In this document: positions 34,501 to 47,255 of the stretch, piece by piece
Numbering within the stretch: position 1 is the first letter of the stretch
How the letters are laid out: each line of letters opens with the position of its first letter
NCBI RefSeq assembly: GCF_905171775.1
Contig: NC_053494.1
Span: 47,153,981-47,217,980, forward strand
Reading direction: 5' to 3'
From: Rana temporaria
Lineage: Eukaryota > Chordata > Amphibia > Anura > Ranidae
DNA length: 64,000 nt
The notes under the pieces: generated by a model
Seen by the model: only the letters and a program-made list of their open reading frames with translations
What the model was told of the DNA's origin: nothing
Database searches by the model: none
Position numbers and translations under genes: made by a program

Positions 34501-35675
34501 CAGTGGCGGCTGGTGCTCAATATTTTTTGGGGGGCACAAACAAGCAAAAAAACACACCAATTGCAGCCTCACTGTGCCCATCAATTGTCGCCACTGTGCC
34601 ATCAAACGCAGCCACTGTGCCATCAATTGTCGCCACTGTGCCATCAATTGCAGCCACTGTGCCATCAAACGCAGCCACTTTGCCATCAACTGTCGCCACT
34701 GTGCCATCAATTGTTGCCACTGTTCCATTAATTGTTGCCACTGTGCCATCAAACGCAGCCACTGTGCCATCAAACGCAGCCACTTTGCCATCAACTGTCG
34801 CCACTATGCCATCAATTGTCGCCACTGTGCCATCAAACGCAGCCACTGTGCCATCAAACGCAGCCACTGTGCCATCAATTGTCGCCACTGTGCCATCAAA
34901 CACAGCCACTGTGCCATTAATTGTCGCCACTGTGCCATCAATTGTCGCCACTGTGCCATCAATTGTCGCCACTGTGCCATCAAACGCAGCCACTGTGCCA
35001 ATAATTGTCACCATTGTGCCATCAAACGCAGCCACTGTGCCATCAATTTTCACCACTGTGCCATCAATTGTCGCCACTGTGCCTATCAACTGTTGCCACT
35101 GTGCCCATCAATTGCCACCAGTTTGCCCCGTAAAATGCCGCCAGTTTGCCCCGTAAAATGCTACCAGTTTGCCCCCTGTAAAATGCCGCCAGATTGCCCC
35201 AAAATACCGCCAGTCGTCCCCCCCCCCCCCCCCGCCTGGCACTTACCTTTCTCGGGTCAGCCATCCTCCTCCACGATCCCTCGATGTCTTCTCCCGCCCT
35301 CGATGTCGCTTCAGCCAATCAGGGGACCGGTAACCAGACCCGGTGAACCTGATTGGCTGAGACGTGTGTCAGTGTTAACCAGGGAACGCACACCCTGTGC
35401 ACCCTCTGCTTAACCATTTGGAAGCCGATTAGAGCCCACAGGCTGTAATCGGGATGCCTATCAGAGACGCTGGCTCTGATAGACACTTCCAAAACACACC
35501 CACCGCTGTTATTCAGATGGCCAGCGCTCTACAGGGGGCTGGCCACCTGAATAGTGGGCGGCAGCGGCGACAATACATAGATTCATGCAATGCATGAATC
35601 TATGTATTGTTGAGTGAGTGGGTGCAGGAGAGAGGAGGCGGCCCTCCTGCGCCCACTATGGACGCACCGCCACTG
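34501..35675. mobile_element. hAT-type element X with a 21-bp minisatellite core
   Basis: Ends CAGTGGCGGCTGGTG and CGCACCGCCACTG are inverted, and AATTGTAT is duplicated exactly on both sides (34493-34500, 35676-35683). It contains the 21-bp array, a CCGTAAAATGC(T/C) tail array and a 39-bp palindrome at 35571-35609. There is no transposase. Confidence 0.9.
34575..35115. repeat. 21-bp minisatellite in hAT element X
   Basis: About 26 copies of a unit whose parts are CCACTGTGCCATCAA followed by TTGTCG or ACGCAG. Since 21 is a multiple of three and the unit has no stop in most frames, open frames of 190-279 codons run through it on both strands. They encode only seven-residue repeats and are not genes. 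Confidence 0.92.
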
Positions 35676-35723
35676 AATTGTATATATTATTATTTGTTTT
35701 GTATATTACATTTCTACTCTTGA

Positions 35724-36143
35724 GCCTCGTACACACGATAGGTTTACCAGAGGTCAACGGTCTGAAGGACCGTTGTCCTAGGTTAACCGATGAAGCTGAC
35801 TGATGGTCCATCGCGCCTACACACCATCAGTTAAAAAAACGATCGTGTCAGAACGCGGTGACGTAAAACACAACGACGTGCTGAAAAAAACGAAGTTCAA
35901 TGCTTCCAAGCATGCGTCGACTTGATTCTGAGCATGCGTGGATTTTTAACCGATGGTTGTGCCTACTAACGAACAGTTTTGACCTATCAGTTAGCAATCC
36001 ATCGGTTACATTTTTAAAGCAAGTTGGCTTTTTTTTAACCGAAGGTTAACTAACCTATGGGGCCTACACACGATCTATTTTGACCGATGAAAACGGTCCT
36101 TCAGACCGTTATCCTCTGGCTATCCTATCATGTGTACAAGGCC
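35724..36143. mobile_element. Family C MITE, copy C10
   Basis: Starts near GCCTCGTACACACGATAGG and ends with TGTGTACAAGGC before CTTA. The flanks suggest a decayed TTA duplication. Confidence 0.75.
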
Positions 36144-36203
36144 TTACCCTTTCATGCACTGTATATTCCATTATACTTTTGAAGATTTTCAGCGCTACAC
36201 TAT

Positions 36204-36567
36204 GGGCCAGATTCACAAAAGAGATACGACAGCGTATCTCCTGATACGCCGTCGTATCTCTGAGATACGATTGTCGTATCGAAACCAATGACGTCCTTGC
36301 GACGTCATTTAGCGCAATGCACGTCGGGAAATTTTAGGGACGGAGCATGCGCAGTACGTTCGGCGCGGGAACGCGCCTAATTTAAATGGTCCCCGCCCCA
36401 TTTGAATTAGGCGGGCTTGCGCCGGGCGGATTTACGATACGCCGCCGCAAGTTTACAGGCAAGTGCTTTGTAAATTAAGCACTTACGCTGTAAACTTGCG
36501 GCGGTGTAACGTAAATGGGATACATTACGCCACCGCAGCGTAACACATTTCTATGTGAATCTGGCCC
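36204..36567. mobile_element. Family A MITE, internally deleted copy A6
   Basis: A 364-bp element with both ends (GGGCCAGATTCAC and its complement) and TAT on both sides (36201-36203, 36568-36570). It is half the usual length. Confidence 0.85.
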
Positions 36568-36587
36568 TATGTTTTTATAAATACAAT

Positions 36588-37285
36588 GGGCCAGATTCAC
36601 AAAAGAGATACGACGGTGTATCTCCTGACACACCGTCGTATCTCTGAGATACGATTGTCGTATCTATGCGCCTGATTCATAGAATCAGGTTACGCATAGA
36701 TAGCCCTAAGATCCGACAGGTGTAAGTGACTTACACCGTCGGATCTTAGGCTGCAATTCTAGGCCGGCCGCTAGGTGGCGATTCCATTGCGGTCGGCGTA
36801 GAATATGCAAATGACTAGTAACGCCGATTCACGAATGTCCGCTTTGCCCGTCACTGTAAATTGACGTCGTTTCCGTAGAGATACGTCGCGTAAAACTAAA
36901 TCTGCCCTCTAGGTGGTCTAACCAATATTAAGTATGGCCGTCGTTCCCGCATCGAAATTTGAAATTTCACGTTGTTTGCATAAGTCGTCCGTGAATGGCG
37001 CTGGACGCCATTTACGTTAACGTCGAAACCAATGACGTCCTTGCGATGTCATTTAGCGCAATGCACGTCGGGAAATTTTAGGGACGGAGCATGCGCAGTA
37101 CGTTTGGCGCGGGAACCATTTGAATTAGGCGGGCTTGCGCCGGGCGGATTTACGCTACGCCGCCGCAAGTTTACAGGCAAGTGCTTTGTGAATCAAGCAC
37201 TTACGCTGAAAACTTGCGGCGGTGTAACGTAAATGTAATACGTTACGCCGCCGCAGCGTAGGGCGATTCTACGTGAATCTGGCCC
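36588..37285. mobile_element. Family A MITE, full-length copy A7
   Basis: A 698-bp element with AAT on both sides (36585-36587, 37286-37288). It starts only 20 bp after A6. Confidence 0.85.
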
Positions 37286-37724
37286 AATACACCTACCTGT
37301 CTGCTTGCAGCAATCTGTGGCATGTAAACGCAGCTTACATTTCCATATATATCGTCCTGTAGTTCATATTTAACCCAGTGCAATACCAAGGCTTCAGCAT
37401 CCAACATAGACTCCAGTATTGGACTGTTGGATGGGCCTTTGTTAGGGTTTTTTTTTTTACTTTTGCAGCTTATTCTTTCTTTTCCAAAACCATGGAGAGC
37501 TGCTAATCAGCAAAAATACAAAAATTCATGACTTTGATGATAATTGAGTCTGCGAACTTTGACAGATCAGTATTTAAACTTTTCCTGGGAAAAACATGGA
37601 CATGGAGACTACACCCTTCTGAAAACATTAACTATTGTGCTAACAGACTGACTTCATCATTACTACTAAAGTCACTGACCTGGAGCAAGTATGCAGGAAA
37701 AGTGGAGAAAAGTCACAACACCTT

Positions 37725-38425
37725 GGGTCGGATTCAGCAACGTTTTACGCTGGCGTTTCCATAGATACGCCGCGTAAATTCAAAGCTGCGCCGGCGTATC
37801 TACTTTCTGTATTCAGAAAGCTAGATACGCCGACATTAGCCTAAGATCCGACTGGCGTAATTCTATTACGCCGTCGTATCTTAGGGTGCATTCTCACGCT
37901 GGCCGCTAGGTGGCGCTTCCGTTGTTTTCGGCGTAGAGTATGCAAATTACCTAGTTACGCCGATTCACAAACGTACGTGCGCCCGGCGGTAGTTTTTTAC
38001 GTCGTTTGCGTAAGGCTTTTTCGGCTTAACGTTGCTCCTGCTATTAGGTGGCGCAGCCAATGTTAAGTATGGACGCTGTTCCCGCCTTGAAATTTGAATT
38101 TTTTACGTCGTTTGCGTAAGTCGTTCGCGAACAGGGCTGGACGTAATTTACGTTCACGTCGAAAGCAATGACGATTTGCATCGGAATTTCGAGCATGCGC
38201 ACTGGGATTCTTTCACGAACGGCGCATGCGGGGTCACCATAATTTAAATAAAACACGCCCCCCTTACACATTTGAATTCCGCTCGATTACGCTGGCCCCA
38301 TTTACGATATGCCGCCGCAACTTACGGAGCAAGTGCTTTGTGAATACTGCAAGTGCTTTGTGAATACTGCGTTAATACGATACGCTGCGCTGCCGTTAGA
38401 TTGCGCGCCCCTACCTGAATCTACC
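37725..38425. mobile_element. Family A MITE, copy A8
   Basis: From GGGTCGGATTCAG to CTGAATCTACCC. CCTT stands on both sides, so the duplication is CTT or CCTT depending on how the last C is assigned. Confidence 0.8.
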
Positions 38426-38428
38426 CCC

Positions 38429-39108
38429 TTATATGCACACTTTTTCTGGGTTAGTTGCTGAAAATATTAATACATGAGGTTCGGCATGACAGTCAGACAA
38501 TTACAGCTGAACTTCAATGATAATAAGATTTACATACTTACATTGGGCCAGCTTGGCCCAATATAAATATGCATATGTGACACCTGATTGGTTGAAATGT
38601 ACTGTAGTCACCTGAGCTACTATGGGTGTGATCTTTTGGGTGCTGTGCCAAGCTGCTGCCCTTCAGCATAGCAACCTTAGGGGGTGGCACAGTCGCCATT
38701 CAGAAAAAAAAAAACGTTTTGAATTTTTCTCAATGAGTGGAAAGTGTTCTCTGGTTGGATGAGGTGAAAAGGAGTGGCAGTGACATCACAATCTCCAACT
38801 CATCCAATCAGAGAATTGTTTGCATTCGTTGGGTAAAATGCAAGGTGTTCTCTGGATGGCAGCCTGGCCAAGCAAGCAACTTCCTGTAGTTACTATGCAG
38901 AAGGACAGCCAGTCGGCACGGCTCTTGGTAGATCGCACCCGTCATTGCAGGTGACTACAGTGATTTCCAGCTTCCACAGAGGCCAATCAGGTGTCACATT
39001 CACAAGCTTACATTGGGCCAAGGTGGCCTAATGTAAGTATGCAAAATCTATCATCTTTAACAGCTTTAACATTTTCAGACTAAGAAGTCAACAAGCCCAC
39101 ATTCTTCT
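38429..39108. repeat. Unassigned inverted-repeat stretch
   Basis: CTTACATTGGGCCAgcTTGG near 38540 and TTACATTGGGCCAAGGTGG near 39007, with TTGCA and CTGATTGG blocks, suggest a decayed foldback element of about 450-500 bp. The superfamily is unclear. Confidence 0.4.
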
Positions 39109-39112
39109 TTAA

Positions 39113-39797
39113 CCACTTGACGACCAGCCGCTGTCATTGTACTGCGGCAGGTCGGTTCATTCCCACGAGTAGTCGTCATTGTGCGTCGGCTCTGAAACTC
39201 TATCTTGTGGCCAGCGGGTGGGGCTGACTCGATGTCTGCCGGCCACCCGCGATCTGTGTAAACAAGGCAGATCTCCGTTCTGACAGGGGAGATCACACCA
39301 ATCCTGTCTTTCTGCTATGAAGGCAGTCCATCCCCATCCAGTCCATCCCCCATACGGTTAAAAAACACCTACAGGGAACACATTTACCCCTTGATTGCCC
39401 CTGATGTTAACCCTTTTCCCTGCCAGTGTCATTAGTACAATAACAGTGCATATTTATGTAATAATGTCACAGGTTCCCAAAAAAGTACTAAAAAATGGCA
39501 GTTAGGTGTCCGATCTGTCCACCGCAATGCCGCAGTCCTGCAAAAAAAACGCTGATCTCCATCATTACTAGTAAAAAAAATTATATTGATAAAAATGCTA
39601 TAAATCTATTCCCTATTTTGTAGACGCTATAACTTTAGCGCAAACCAATCAATATTGCGTTTTTTTCTTTTACAAAAATATGTAGGCGATGTCTGATTGT
39701 CATTTGTTATTTGATGTCTTATCAATAAAGACCAACCTTCTTGTTAAAAAAAAATATGTAGGCGAATATATATCGGCCTAAACTGAGGAAAACATTT

Positions 39798-39859
<62 letters not shown>

Positions 39860-40102
39860 TATAGCAAAAAGTAAAAAATATTTTAATCTTTTTCAAAATG
39901 TACGCTTTTTTTTTGTTTATAGTGCAAAAAATAAAAACAGCAGATACCACCAAAAGAAAGCTCTATTTGTGGGAAAAAAATGACATAAATGTTTGGGTGC
40001 AATGTCGCATGACCGCACAATTGACAGTTAAATCGGCGCAGTGCTGTATTGCAAAAAATGTCCTGGTCATTAAATGGGTAAATCCTTCCTGTCCTTAAGT
40101 GG
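39113..40102 (-). mobile_element. TTAA element B3
   Basis: TTAA on both sides (39109-39112, 40103-40106) and ends CCACTTGACGACCAG and TCCTTAAGTGG. Its order is the reverse of B2 and B7. The (TA)n tract at 39800-39856 sits in its interior. Confidence 0.8.
39800..39856. repeat. (TA)n microsatellite
   Basis: About 28 uninterrupted TA dinucleotides. Open frames reading Ile-Tyr repeats across it are artefacts. Confidence 0.95.
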
Positions 40103-40106
40103 TTAA

Positions 40107-40673
40107 GTAAAGGTTTCCTTTGATTAACAGGAATGACTTTCATAATTTCAAAATATCTAACGTTGACGTACAATGTAAACATCCCTTGTAATAGGAATCA
40201 TTGTGACAGGTCCTCTTTATTGAGAGATGTGGGGTCAGTAAGATCCCACATCTCTCCTCCAGGCTTGAAAGCATGAGATCGGGAAAAAAAAATCACCGAT
40301 CGCATGACGACAGCCGCGATTGCGGCTTTGTTTACTTACGGTTACCTGGGCGTGATGTCACAATGTCGCGCCCGGGCCTCCGACGGTCATAGAGACCGGA
40401 AATCTGTATCGTCATGAGCAAGCGCCGGCCGATTCATTCTCCGGGCCCCCGATGGCACGGGATAGCCCAGAGAAGCACCGGATGGCGGCGGGAGGGGGGG
40501 ACGTCCCCTCGTGCCGCCTATAAGGACGATCAGGCGGCAGAACTGCCGCTATAATCATTCTTATCGTGCACAGAAAACAGTGATATCTGAATGATGCCTG
40601 TAACTGCAGGCATCATTCAGATATCACCGCACAAATTCGAGGATGTCATATGACGTCCTCGGTGCAGAAGTGG
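40107..40673. repeat. B5-type TTAA element fragment
   Basis: The interior word AACATCCCTTGTAATAGGAA is the complement of that in B5 (45160-45200), and the right end is GTGCAGAAGTGG before TTAA (40674-40677). The left end is absent; B3 stands in its place. Confidence 0.6.
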
Positions 40674-40677
40674 TTAA

Positions 40678-41823
40678 AGTGTTACTAAACCCACAACAGT
40701 CAAATCAGTGTGTATATGCAGTAAAGCATGCTTGTTGTACTTACTGTGGAACCTAAGGGGGTAATCATCTGCATTGTGCAAAAAGACTGTTTGATCCTAT
40801 CTTCTCTGATCCTCCTCTTCTTCCACTGTCCCCAATCCATCTCCTGATAAGACAGAGCCATGGAGTCACTCTGCACATGCTCAGTTTGGTGTGTATTGCT
40901 AGAGAGTTTTTTTTTTTTTTTGGGGGGGGGGAGGGTGCATGTGATCAGCGCAGAGCCCTGTCCAGACAGAGGGTCAGGGGTCCTGCAGCCTCATAGAACA
41001 GTCAGAGGAGAATGCAAACTCCTCCTAGAAGCTTTAACCAGACACTGATAGAAGTCATAAGACTGCTATATTTCGCTAATGAGAAAAGATATTTATCAGG
41101 TTATTTTTACTAAAATTAGGGTTGTCCCGATACCACTTTTTTAGGACCGAGTACAAGTACCGATACTTTTTTTCGTGTACTCGCCGATACCGATTACGAT
41201 ACTTTTTTTTAAATGTCCCCCCATAAATGCAGCCATGTCCCCCACCATAAATGCAGCCATGTCCCCCCATAAATGCAGCCATGTCTCCACATAAATGTCT
41301 CCACAGAGAAAGCCAAGCCCTCCCCCCCGCCGAGGCGCGGCGGGGAACACACAGCTATTCAAATGAAAGCTGTAATGTTCCCCGCCGCGCCTCGTCATGT
41401 ATAGACACTCCCCCTTGCTCGGGCACTTTGATAGACAGATCACCCGTCCAATCCGAGCAAGGGGGAGTGTCTATACATGGCGCGGCGGGGAACACACAGC
41501 TATTCAAATGAAAGCTGTAATGTTCCCCGCGCTGATCAACTAGGCGGCGGCGGCGGGGGGGGGGGTGTCTTTCTCTTTGAGGACTGCTCGGCTCCGCTCT
41601 CAGCCCCCTCTCCACCCGCTCACTAGAAAAAAAAAAGTATCGGGTTTGGCATCGGGAGCATTTGCGCGAGTACGAGTACTCACGCAAATGCTCAGTATCG
41701 GTCCCGATACCGATACTGGTATCGGTATCGGGACAACGCTAACTAAAATAATTGAATATCCATGTTCTGTGTACTTTGGGAGACCAGATATAGCGAATGC
41801 AGGGTCCTGGGTTTAGTAACACT
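40678..41823. mobile_element. TTAA MITE K2, interrupted by hAT element L
   Basis: Ends AGTGTTACTAAACCCA and TGGGTTTAGTAACACT are perfect inverted repeats. TTAA on both sides (40674-40677, 41824-41827). The left TTAA also closes the B5-type fragment. Confidence 0.8.
41117..41741. mobile_element. hAT-type element L inside K2
   Basis: Ends TAGGGTTGTCCCGATACC and ATCGGGACAACGCTA are inverted and ACTAAAAT is duplicated exactly (41109-41116, 41742-41749). The centre is a palindrome of CCCCGCCGCGCC and ACACTCCCCCTTGCTCGG blocks. Confidence 0.88.
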
Positions 41824-42461
41824 TTAAGATATAGAGTCCTTTTCATAACTTCAGAAGATCTAGTTTACAATAGATCATATAACAGCATTTTTTTATGTAA
41901 TGGAAAAAAACACCCAACAATAAAATTGTTATATTACATTTAATGTGAGGTCTGACCTGAGATATTTTCCATCGTTTTCCTTAGTATATAGTAAAGACTG
42001 TGCATGCTCTGGCTCGTTGCTCTCAGCAAACATAATATTTTTATATGCCTTCAAGCTACACATCTGATTGATACATTGAGATACATTTACTTTCATGTCT
42101 AAACCTATATGCTTAAACTGGGTGCCAAACACGGCCTTGGTGCCTAATGGTCATGACAGGCCGAACCTGACACCATTCCTAAGAGCAGGTTCATTAAACC
42201 CTTATATGTGTCGTCTGTTAAATGTACAGAGCAGCCAGCTATAGACCTCCATGGGAAACGGCCTGGCCATAATACAGAAATCCCCTAAGGCGTATATGTT
42301 AAGAATAAATGTGTAATATGTCAAGAATTAAAGAACATGTTCTTTCAGTAAAGTAGACAAATATTTATGAATATTTAGGAATCTACAGTATTTCCATTCT
42401 TTTACATCAGCGATCACCATAAAGCAGAATTCCAGGTTTAGGTCAATATGTAATGACTTAA

Positions 42462-42972
42462 AGCGGAGTTCCGGCCACAATTTCACTTTTTAAATATAAA
42501 TACCCCTGTAATACACAAGCTTAATGTATTCTAGTAAAGTTAGTCTGTAAACTAAGGTCCGTTTTGTTACAGCATTTAGACACTTTATAAAATAGAAATT
42601 GACTGGGGCCATCTTAAGTGTGGGCATCATGAAGCCAGACTGTATGACTTCCTGGATTTCAGCCTTACAGATCTCGCACATGCTCAGTGCTGCACAAGCA
42701 GTGTCAGATCAGGTTTCAGCACCTGTGCTGTCCAAGTCACATGATTCTTTGAGACTGGGGAGTGCACAGACTCCTGGTAAGTAACACCCACTACATTCCC
42801 AGTTGTCTGTGCGGCGCATTAAGCACCTAGGTGCAGGAAGTGGGAAGATTAACTATTCTGCCTAGCAACAACACTTTGAAGGCATCTAAAAAAAATTTTT
42901 TTTTCGTAAAGGACTAATGACATTTTTTTAAAACTACTGATGTAATGTTATATTTATGGGTGGAACTCCACT
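42462..42972. mobile_element. TTAA MITE J1
   Basis: Ends AGCGGAGTTCCGG and GGTGGAACTCCACT are inverted, with TTAA on both sides (42458-42461, 42973-42976). Confidence 0.8.
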
Positions 42973-43230
42973 TTAAGTTTAGCATTGACATGTAAACACT
43001 GTTTAGTGCAGTAATATATTGAGCTCAGGCCGGCATGAGGACATACCCACAGGGCAGGGGCGGACTGACCATTCGGACACTCGGGCTGTTTAACTAGGTC
43101 GTCAACAAGGAGGCAGGACAGACTTTCTAATCAACTGTGATTGGCTGTTACAGTGGTCACATGATCAGGAGAGGGACTAGAGCAGGGGTCTCAAACTGGT
43201 GGCCCTCCATGCTCTTAGCACATAAAATTT

Positions 43231-43823
43231 GGGGCGTTTACAAAATAGGGGATAGTTTTATTGCATTTTTATAAAAAAAAAATTTTTTACTACTAATGGC
43301 GGCGATCAGCATTTTTTTTCGTGACTGCGACATTATGGCGGACACATCGGACAATTTTGACACATTTTTGGGACCATTGTCATTTTCACAGCAAAAAATC
43401 CATTAAAAATGCATTGTTTATTGTGAAAATGACAATTGCAGTTTGGGAGTTAACCACAAGGGGGCGCTGAAGGGGTTAAGTGTGACCTCATCTGTGTTTC
43501 TAACTGTAGGGGGGTGTGGCTGTAGGTCTGATGTCATTGACTGTGTTTCCCTATAAAAGGTAACACACGATCGATGACGGCGCCACAGTGAAGAACGAGG
43601 AAGCTATGTTTACACACAGCTCTCCCCTTTCTTCAGCTCCGGGGACCGATTGCGGCGATCGGGTCAATAAGTCCCGCGGCCGTGGTCACGGAGCTTCGGA
43701 CCGGGTCGCGGGTGCGCGCCCGTGACTCACGGCTGGGCATTTAACAATCACTTACAGGTACGTGATTGTGCCCAGCCGTGCCATTCTGCCGACGTATATC
43801 GGCGTTAGGCGGTCCTTAAGTGG
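43231..43823 (+). repeat. TTAA element B4, left-truncated
   Basis: Carries the GTTTACAAAATAGGGGATAG, GGCGGACAC and CATTGTCATTTTCACAGC words of B7 and ends GTCCTTAAGTGG before TTAA (43824-43827). Confidence 0.7.
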
Positions 43824-44389
43824 TTAAGGCCCACGCTCCCTGCCACCACACTTATATGGTTGGCAGAAGGTTAAAAATGGAACTCCAAAGATAAATTAAT
43901 GATTTGGATAGTATGTGAAACCTTTGTCAGGTGTTCATTGCTGTTTTTGTCCCTGCCGGGGTAATTTCCTCTCATTTTCCATCTGGATCACCATACAGGA
44001 AGTAACGGGGAATCTCCACAACAGGGATACAAATTCAACATTTTGTCAAATCCTGTCCAAGTCTATTGAAAATAGAACTGCTGTTGCCCAAAGTAATAGT
44101 TGGCGGCCCTTATTTTGTGCAGGTTTGTCGCATACCTCCCAACATTTTGAGATGGGAATGAGGGACACCTACTAATAAACGTATGTAGGCATAGGACACA
44201 CCCCTTGCCACACCTCCTTAAAGGAGAATTAACCCCCAAAAAGTTAATTAAATCTACAAGTGTTTTTTTTTTTTTAACCACTACTATTCCTTTATAATGG
44301 CTTTTAAAATGTACAAATGCAGCAATTTAGAACTTGGATTAAAGGTTTAGCTCTGGGAAACACTTTTTGAAAGATAAAAAGTACATTTT

Positions 44390-46253
44390 GGGCTAGATTC
44401 AGATAGGTGAGCGGATCTTTAGATCCACGTAACCTATCTGATTTACGTTACGCCGCCGCAAGTTTTTCAGGCAAGTGCTTTATTCACAAAGCACTTGCCT
44501 GTAAAGTTGCGGCGGCGTATCGTAAATCCCCTGGCGGAATTCAAATTCGGCGTGTAGGGGGCGTGTATCATTTAAATGAAGCGCGCCCCCGCGCCGACCG
44601 AACTGCGCATACGCCGTCCCAAAAAAATCCCAGAGTGCATTGCTCTAACCACTTCCAGACCTGCGCACGACGATGTACGTCCTATTTTTAAAGTTGGATA
44701 TCTCGGTAACGGCAGCAGCTGCTGTCACAACCGAGGTATCCATCTTTAGTGTGCGCGGTCTGGAATCCGATAATGGCGGTCTCCGCGGCGGATTCACCGC
44801 GAGATCGCCGTTATCGGTGGCGGGAGAGGGCCCCCCCCCCCTCCCGCCGCTCTCCCGCGCCCTCCGCCGCTTACCGGAGCCGTCGGTAGCGGCGGAGGCG
44901 ATCGGATGCTGTCGGCTGGTGAGCGGGGACGAGACTGAAGGAAAAATCTCCTTCGCCCGTCCCCATAGCTCGGCTGGGCGGAAGTGACGTCAAAACGTCA
45001 GTCCCGCCCAGCCTCTTAAAGAGACAAATTTTTTTTTTGGTCATTTGAAAAAATGACATGTTTTATTTTATTTATTTTTTTTGCATTTAAGCCCAAATAT
45101 GAGATCTGAGGTCTTTTTGACCCCAGATCTCATATTTAAGAGGACCTGTCATGCTTTTTTCTATTACAAGGGATGTTTACATTCCTTGTAATAGGAATAA
45201 AAGTGATCAAATTATTATTATTTTTTTTTCAGTGTAAAAAATAATAAAATAAATAAAAATAAATAAGAAAACAAAAAAAATTTTTTTTTAAAGCGCCCCG
45301 TCCCGACGAGCTTGCGCGCAGAAGCGAACGCATACGCGAGTAGCGCCCGCATATGAAAACGGTGTTCAAATCACACAAGTGAGGTATCGCCGCGATCGTA
45401 GCTCAAAAAATGCAATCTCTAGAATTTTTTAAACATCGCCTATCGAGATTTTTAAGGGTAAAAGTTTGACGCCATGCCACGAGCGGGCGCAATTTTTAAG
45501 CGTGACATGTTGGGCATCATTTAACTCGGCGTAACATTATCTTTCAAAATATATAAAAAAATTGGGCCAAATTTATTGTTGTCTTATTTTTTAATTCAAA
45601 AAAGTGAATTTTTTCCAAAAAAAGTGCGCTTGTAAGACCGCTGCGCAAATACGGTGTGACAAAAAGTATTGGAATGACCACTATTTTATTCTCTAGGGTG
45701 TTAGAAAAAAAAAATATAATGTTTGGGGGTTTTAAGTAATTTTCTAGCAGAAAAAACAGTTTTAGTCTTGCAAACACTGAATCTGAAAAACACCTAAGGT
45801 CTGGAAGTGGCTAAAGGACGTCATTGGTATCGACGGGAACGTAAATTACGTTCATCCGTATTCGCGAACGACTTACACGAACAACGTAAAATTTCAAAAC
45901 TCTGCGCGGGAACGACGGCCATACTTAACATTAGCTACTCCTCATATAGCAGGGGTAACTATACGCCGGAAAAAGCCGAACGTAAAAAAAAAAGCGCGGT
46001 CGTTCGTTTCTGAATCGGCGTAACTCCTCATTTGCATATCACTCGCGTAATAATACAGAAGCGCCACCTAGCGGCCGGCCTGGAATTGCAGCCTAAGATC
46101 CGACTGTGTAAGTCACTTACACCTGTCGGATCTTAGGGATATCTATGCGTAACCTGATTCTCTGAATCAGGCGCATAGATACGACAGCCGGACTCAGAGA
46201 TACGACGGCGTATCAGGAGATACAACGTCGTATCTTCTTTCTGAATCCGGGCC
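44390..46253. mobile_element. Family A MITE, copy A9, split by B5
   Basis: Left part 44390-44644 starts GGGCTAGATTCAG; right part 45815-46253 ends CTGAATCCGGGCC. TTT stands on both sides (44387-44389, 46254-46256). The split is at GCATTGCTC, where the sister copy at 62479 continues without a break. Confidence 0.85.
44649..45810 (+). mobile_element. TTAA-type element B5 inside A9, on a CTAA target
   Basis: Ends CCACTTCCAGACC and GGTCTGGAAGTGG are inverted and CTAA is duplicated (44645-44648, 45811-45814). This is one base off the TTAA used by its relatives. About 45292-45735 is the module also found in hAT element R. Confidence 0.85.
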
Positions 46254-46863
46254 TTTATATACATCTATATGGATCAGACCAAAATGAGGAGGAAAGAGGG
46301 ACAGGGGGACATTTCTCCAAATCAGGGACAGTTGGGAGCTCTGGTTATTGGTATGCTGTTGGTAAACACACTGGTTTATATTGTGTGGCGCACAGACTGT
46401 GAAAGCAGCACGTGTCAGACACAACTATCTGTGAACTGTCATGAATGGTAATGATAGAGGCTGCTGATGTGTCAGTGCAGTACAGTAATGAAAGTGTAGG
46501 AAGGGGGAACGCATGTTCCAAGCCCTAGGTCCTGTCTACAGAACAAGCCCTGACAGAACAGGAAGCATGAAAGTTCATGAGAGACTTAGCTTGTTACACT
46601 GTACATCAATGGAGAATACAGCTTGAGCTGCTCTATTAATACAAGGGAAAAAATGTGTTATTCATTTAATATGAAGTTTAATTTGGTATATATAAATGTC
46701 GTCTGCCTGTGGCTTAGTGTACTAATAAAGTATTAAAGCTGAACTCCAACCTCCAACCTTCAATATTAAACAATTGCACAGGCTCCTCTGCTCTACTCTC
46801 CTTTGGCTTACTATGCACACTGTGAACTTCTCACAGTGTACATTAGAATCTGAAGCAGACAAA

Positions 46864-46935
46864 GGCCCCTTTCACACGTGCGGACTGTGGACCAGTTTCT
46901 CAAAGGAGATACGACGGCGTGAAACCATGCGGTGC
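46864..46935. repeat. Mixed F and A fragments
   Basis: GGCCCCTTTCACACGTGCGG runs straight into AAAGGAGATACGACGGCGTG, a piece of family A. Both are too short to place boundaries. Confidence 0.4.
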
Positions 46936-47255
46936 AGCCGATCGTCAGGCAGGAAGCCAGGCTAGAGCAAGATAGCTAGCTTCCATAACCTTAGTATTTA
47001 CAGCAGGCGGGCAGCTTTTAGATAAAAGTGGTCTCAGTGGCGGGTCTGCCACGAGATCACTTTTATAGGGCCACGGGAGAGGTGCTCCCCTCCTCCCGCC
47101 ACTTCCAGGTGTTTCCCGAGATTACCAGACCCGTCAGGAAACCTTCCGGTGCAGCCGATCGTCAGGCAGGAAGCCAAGTGAAAGCAAGATGGCCCCCACT
47201 CAGCTCTTGGAGGGGCGGAGCGACACCTGACATCACTTCTGCCTCTCAGCCTTAA

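Noticed and set aside
34446..35413. Open frames of 236, 279 and 190 codons on both strands
   Set aside because: They run through the 21-bp minisatellite of hAT element X and encode only seven-residue repeats, with no start context or domain.
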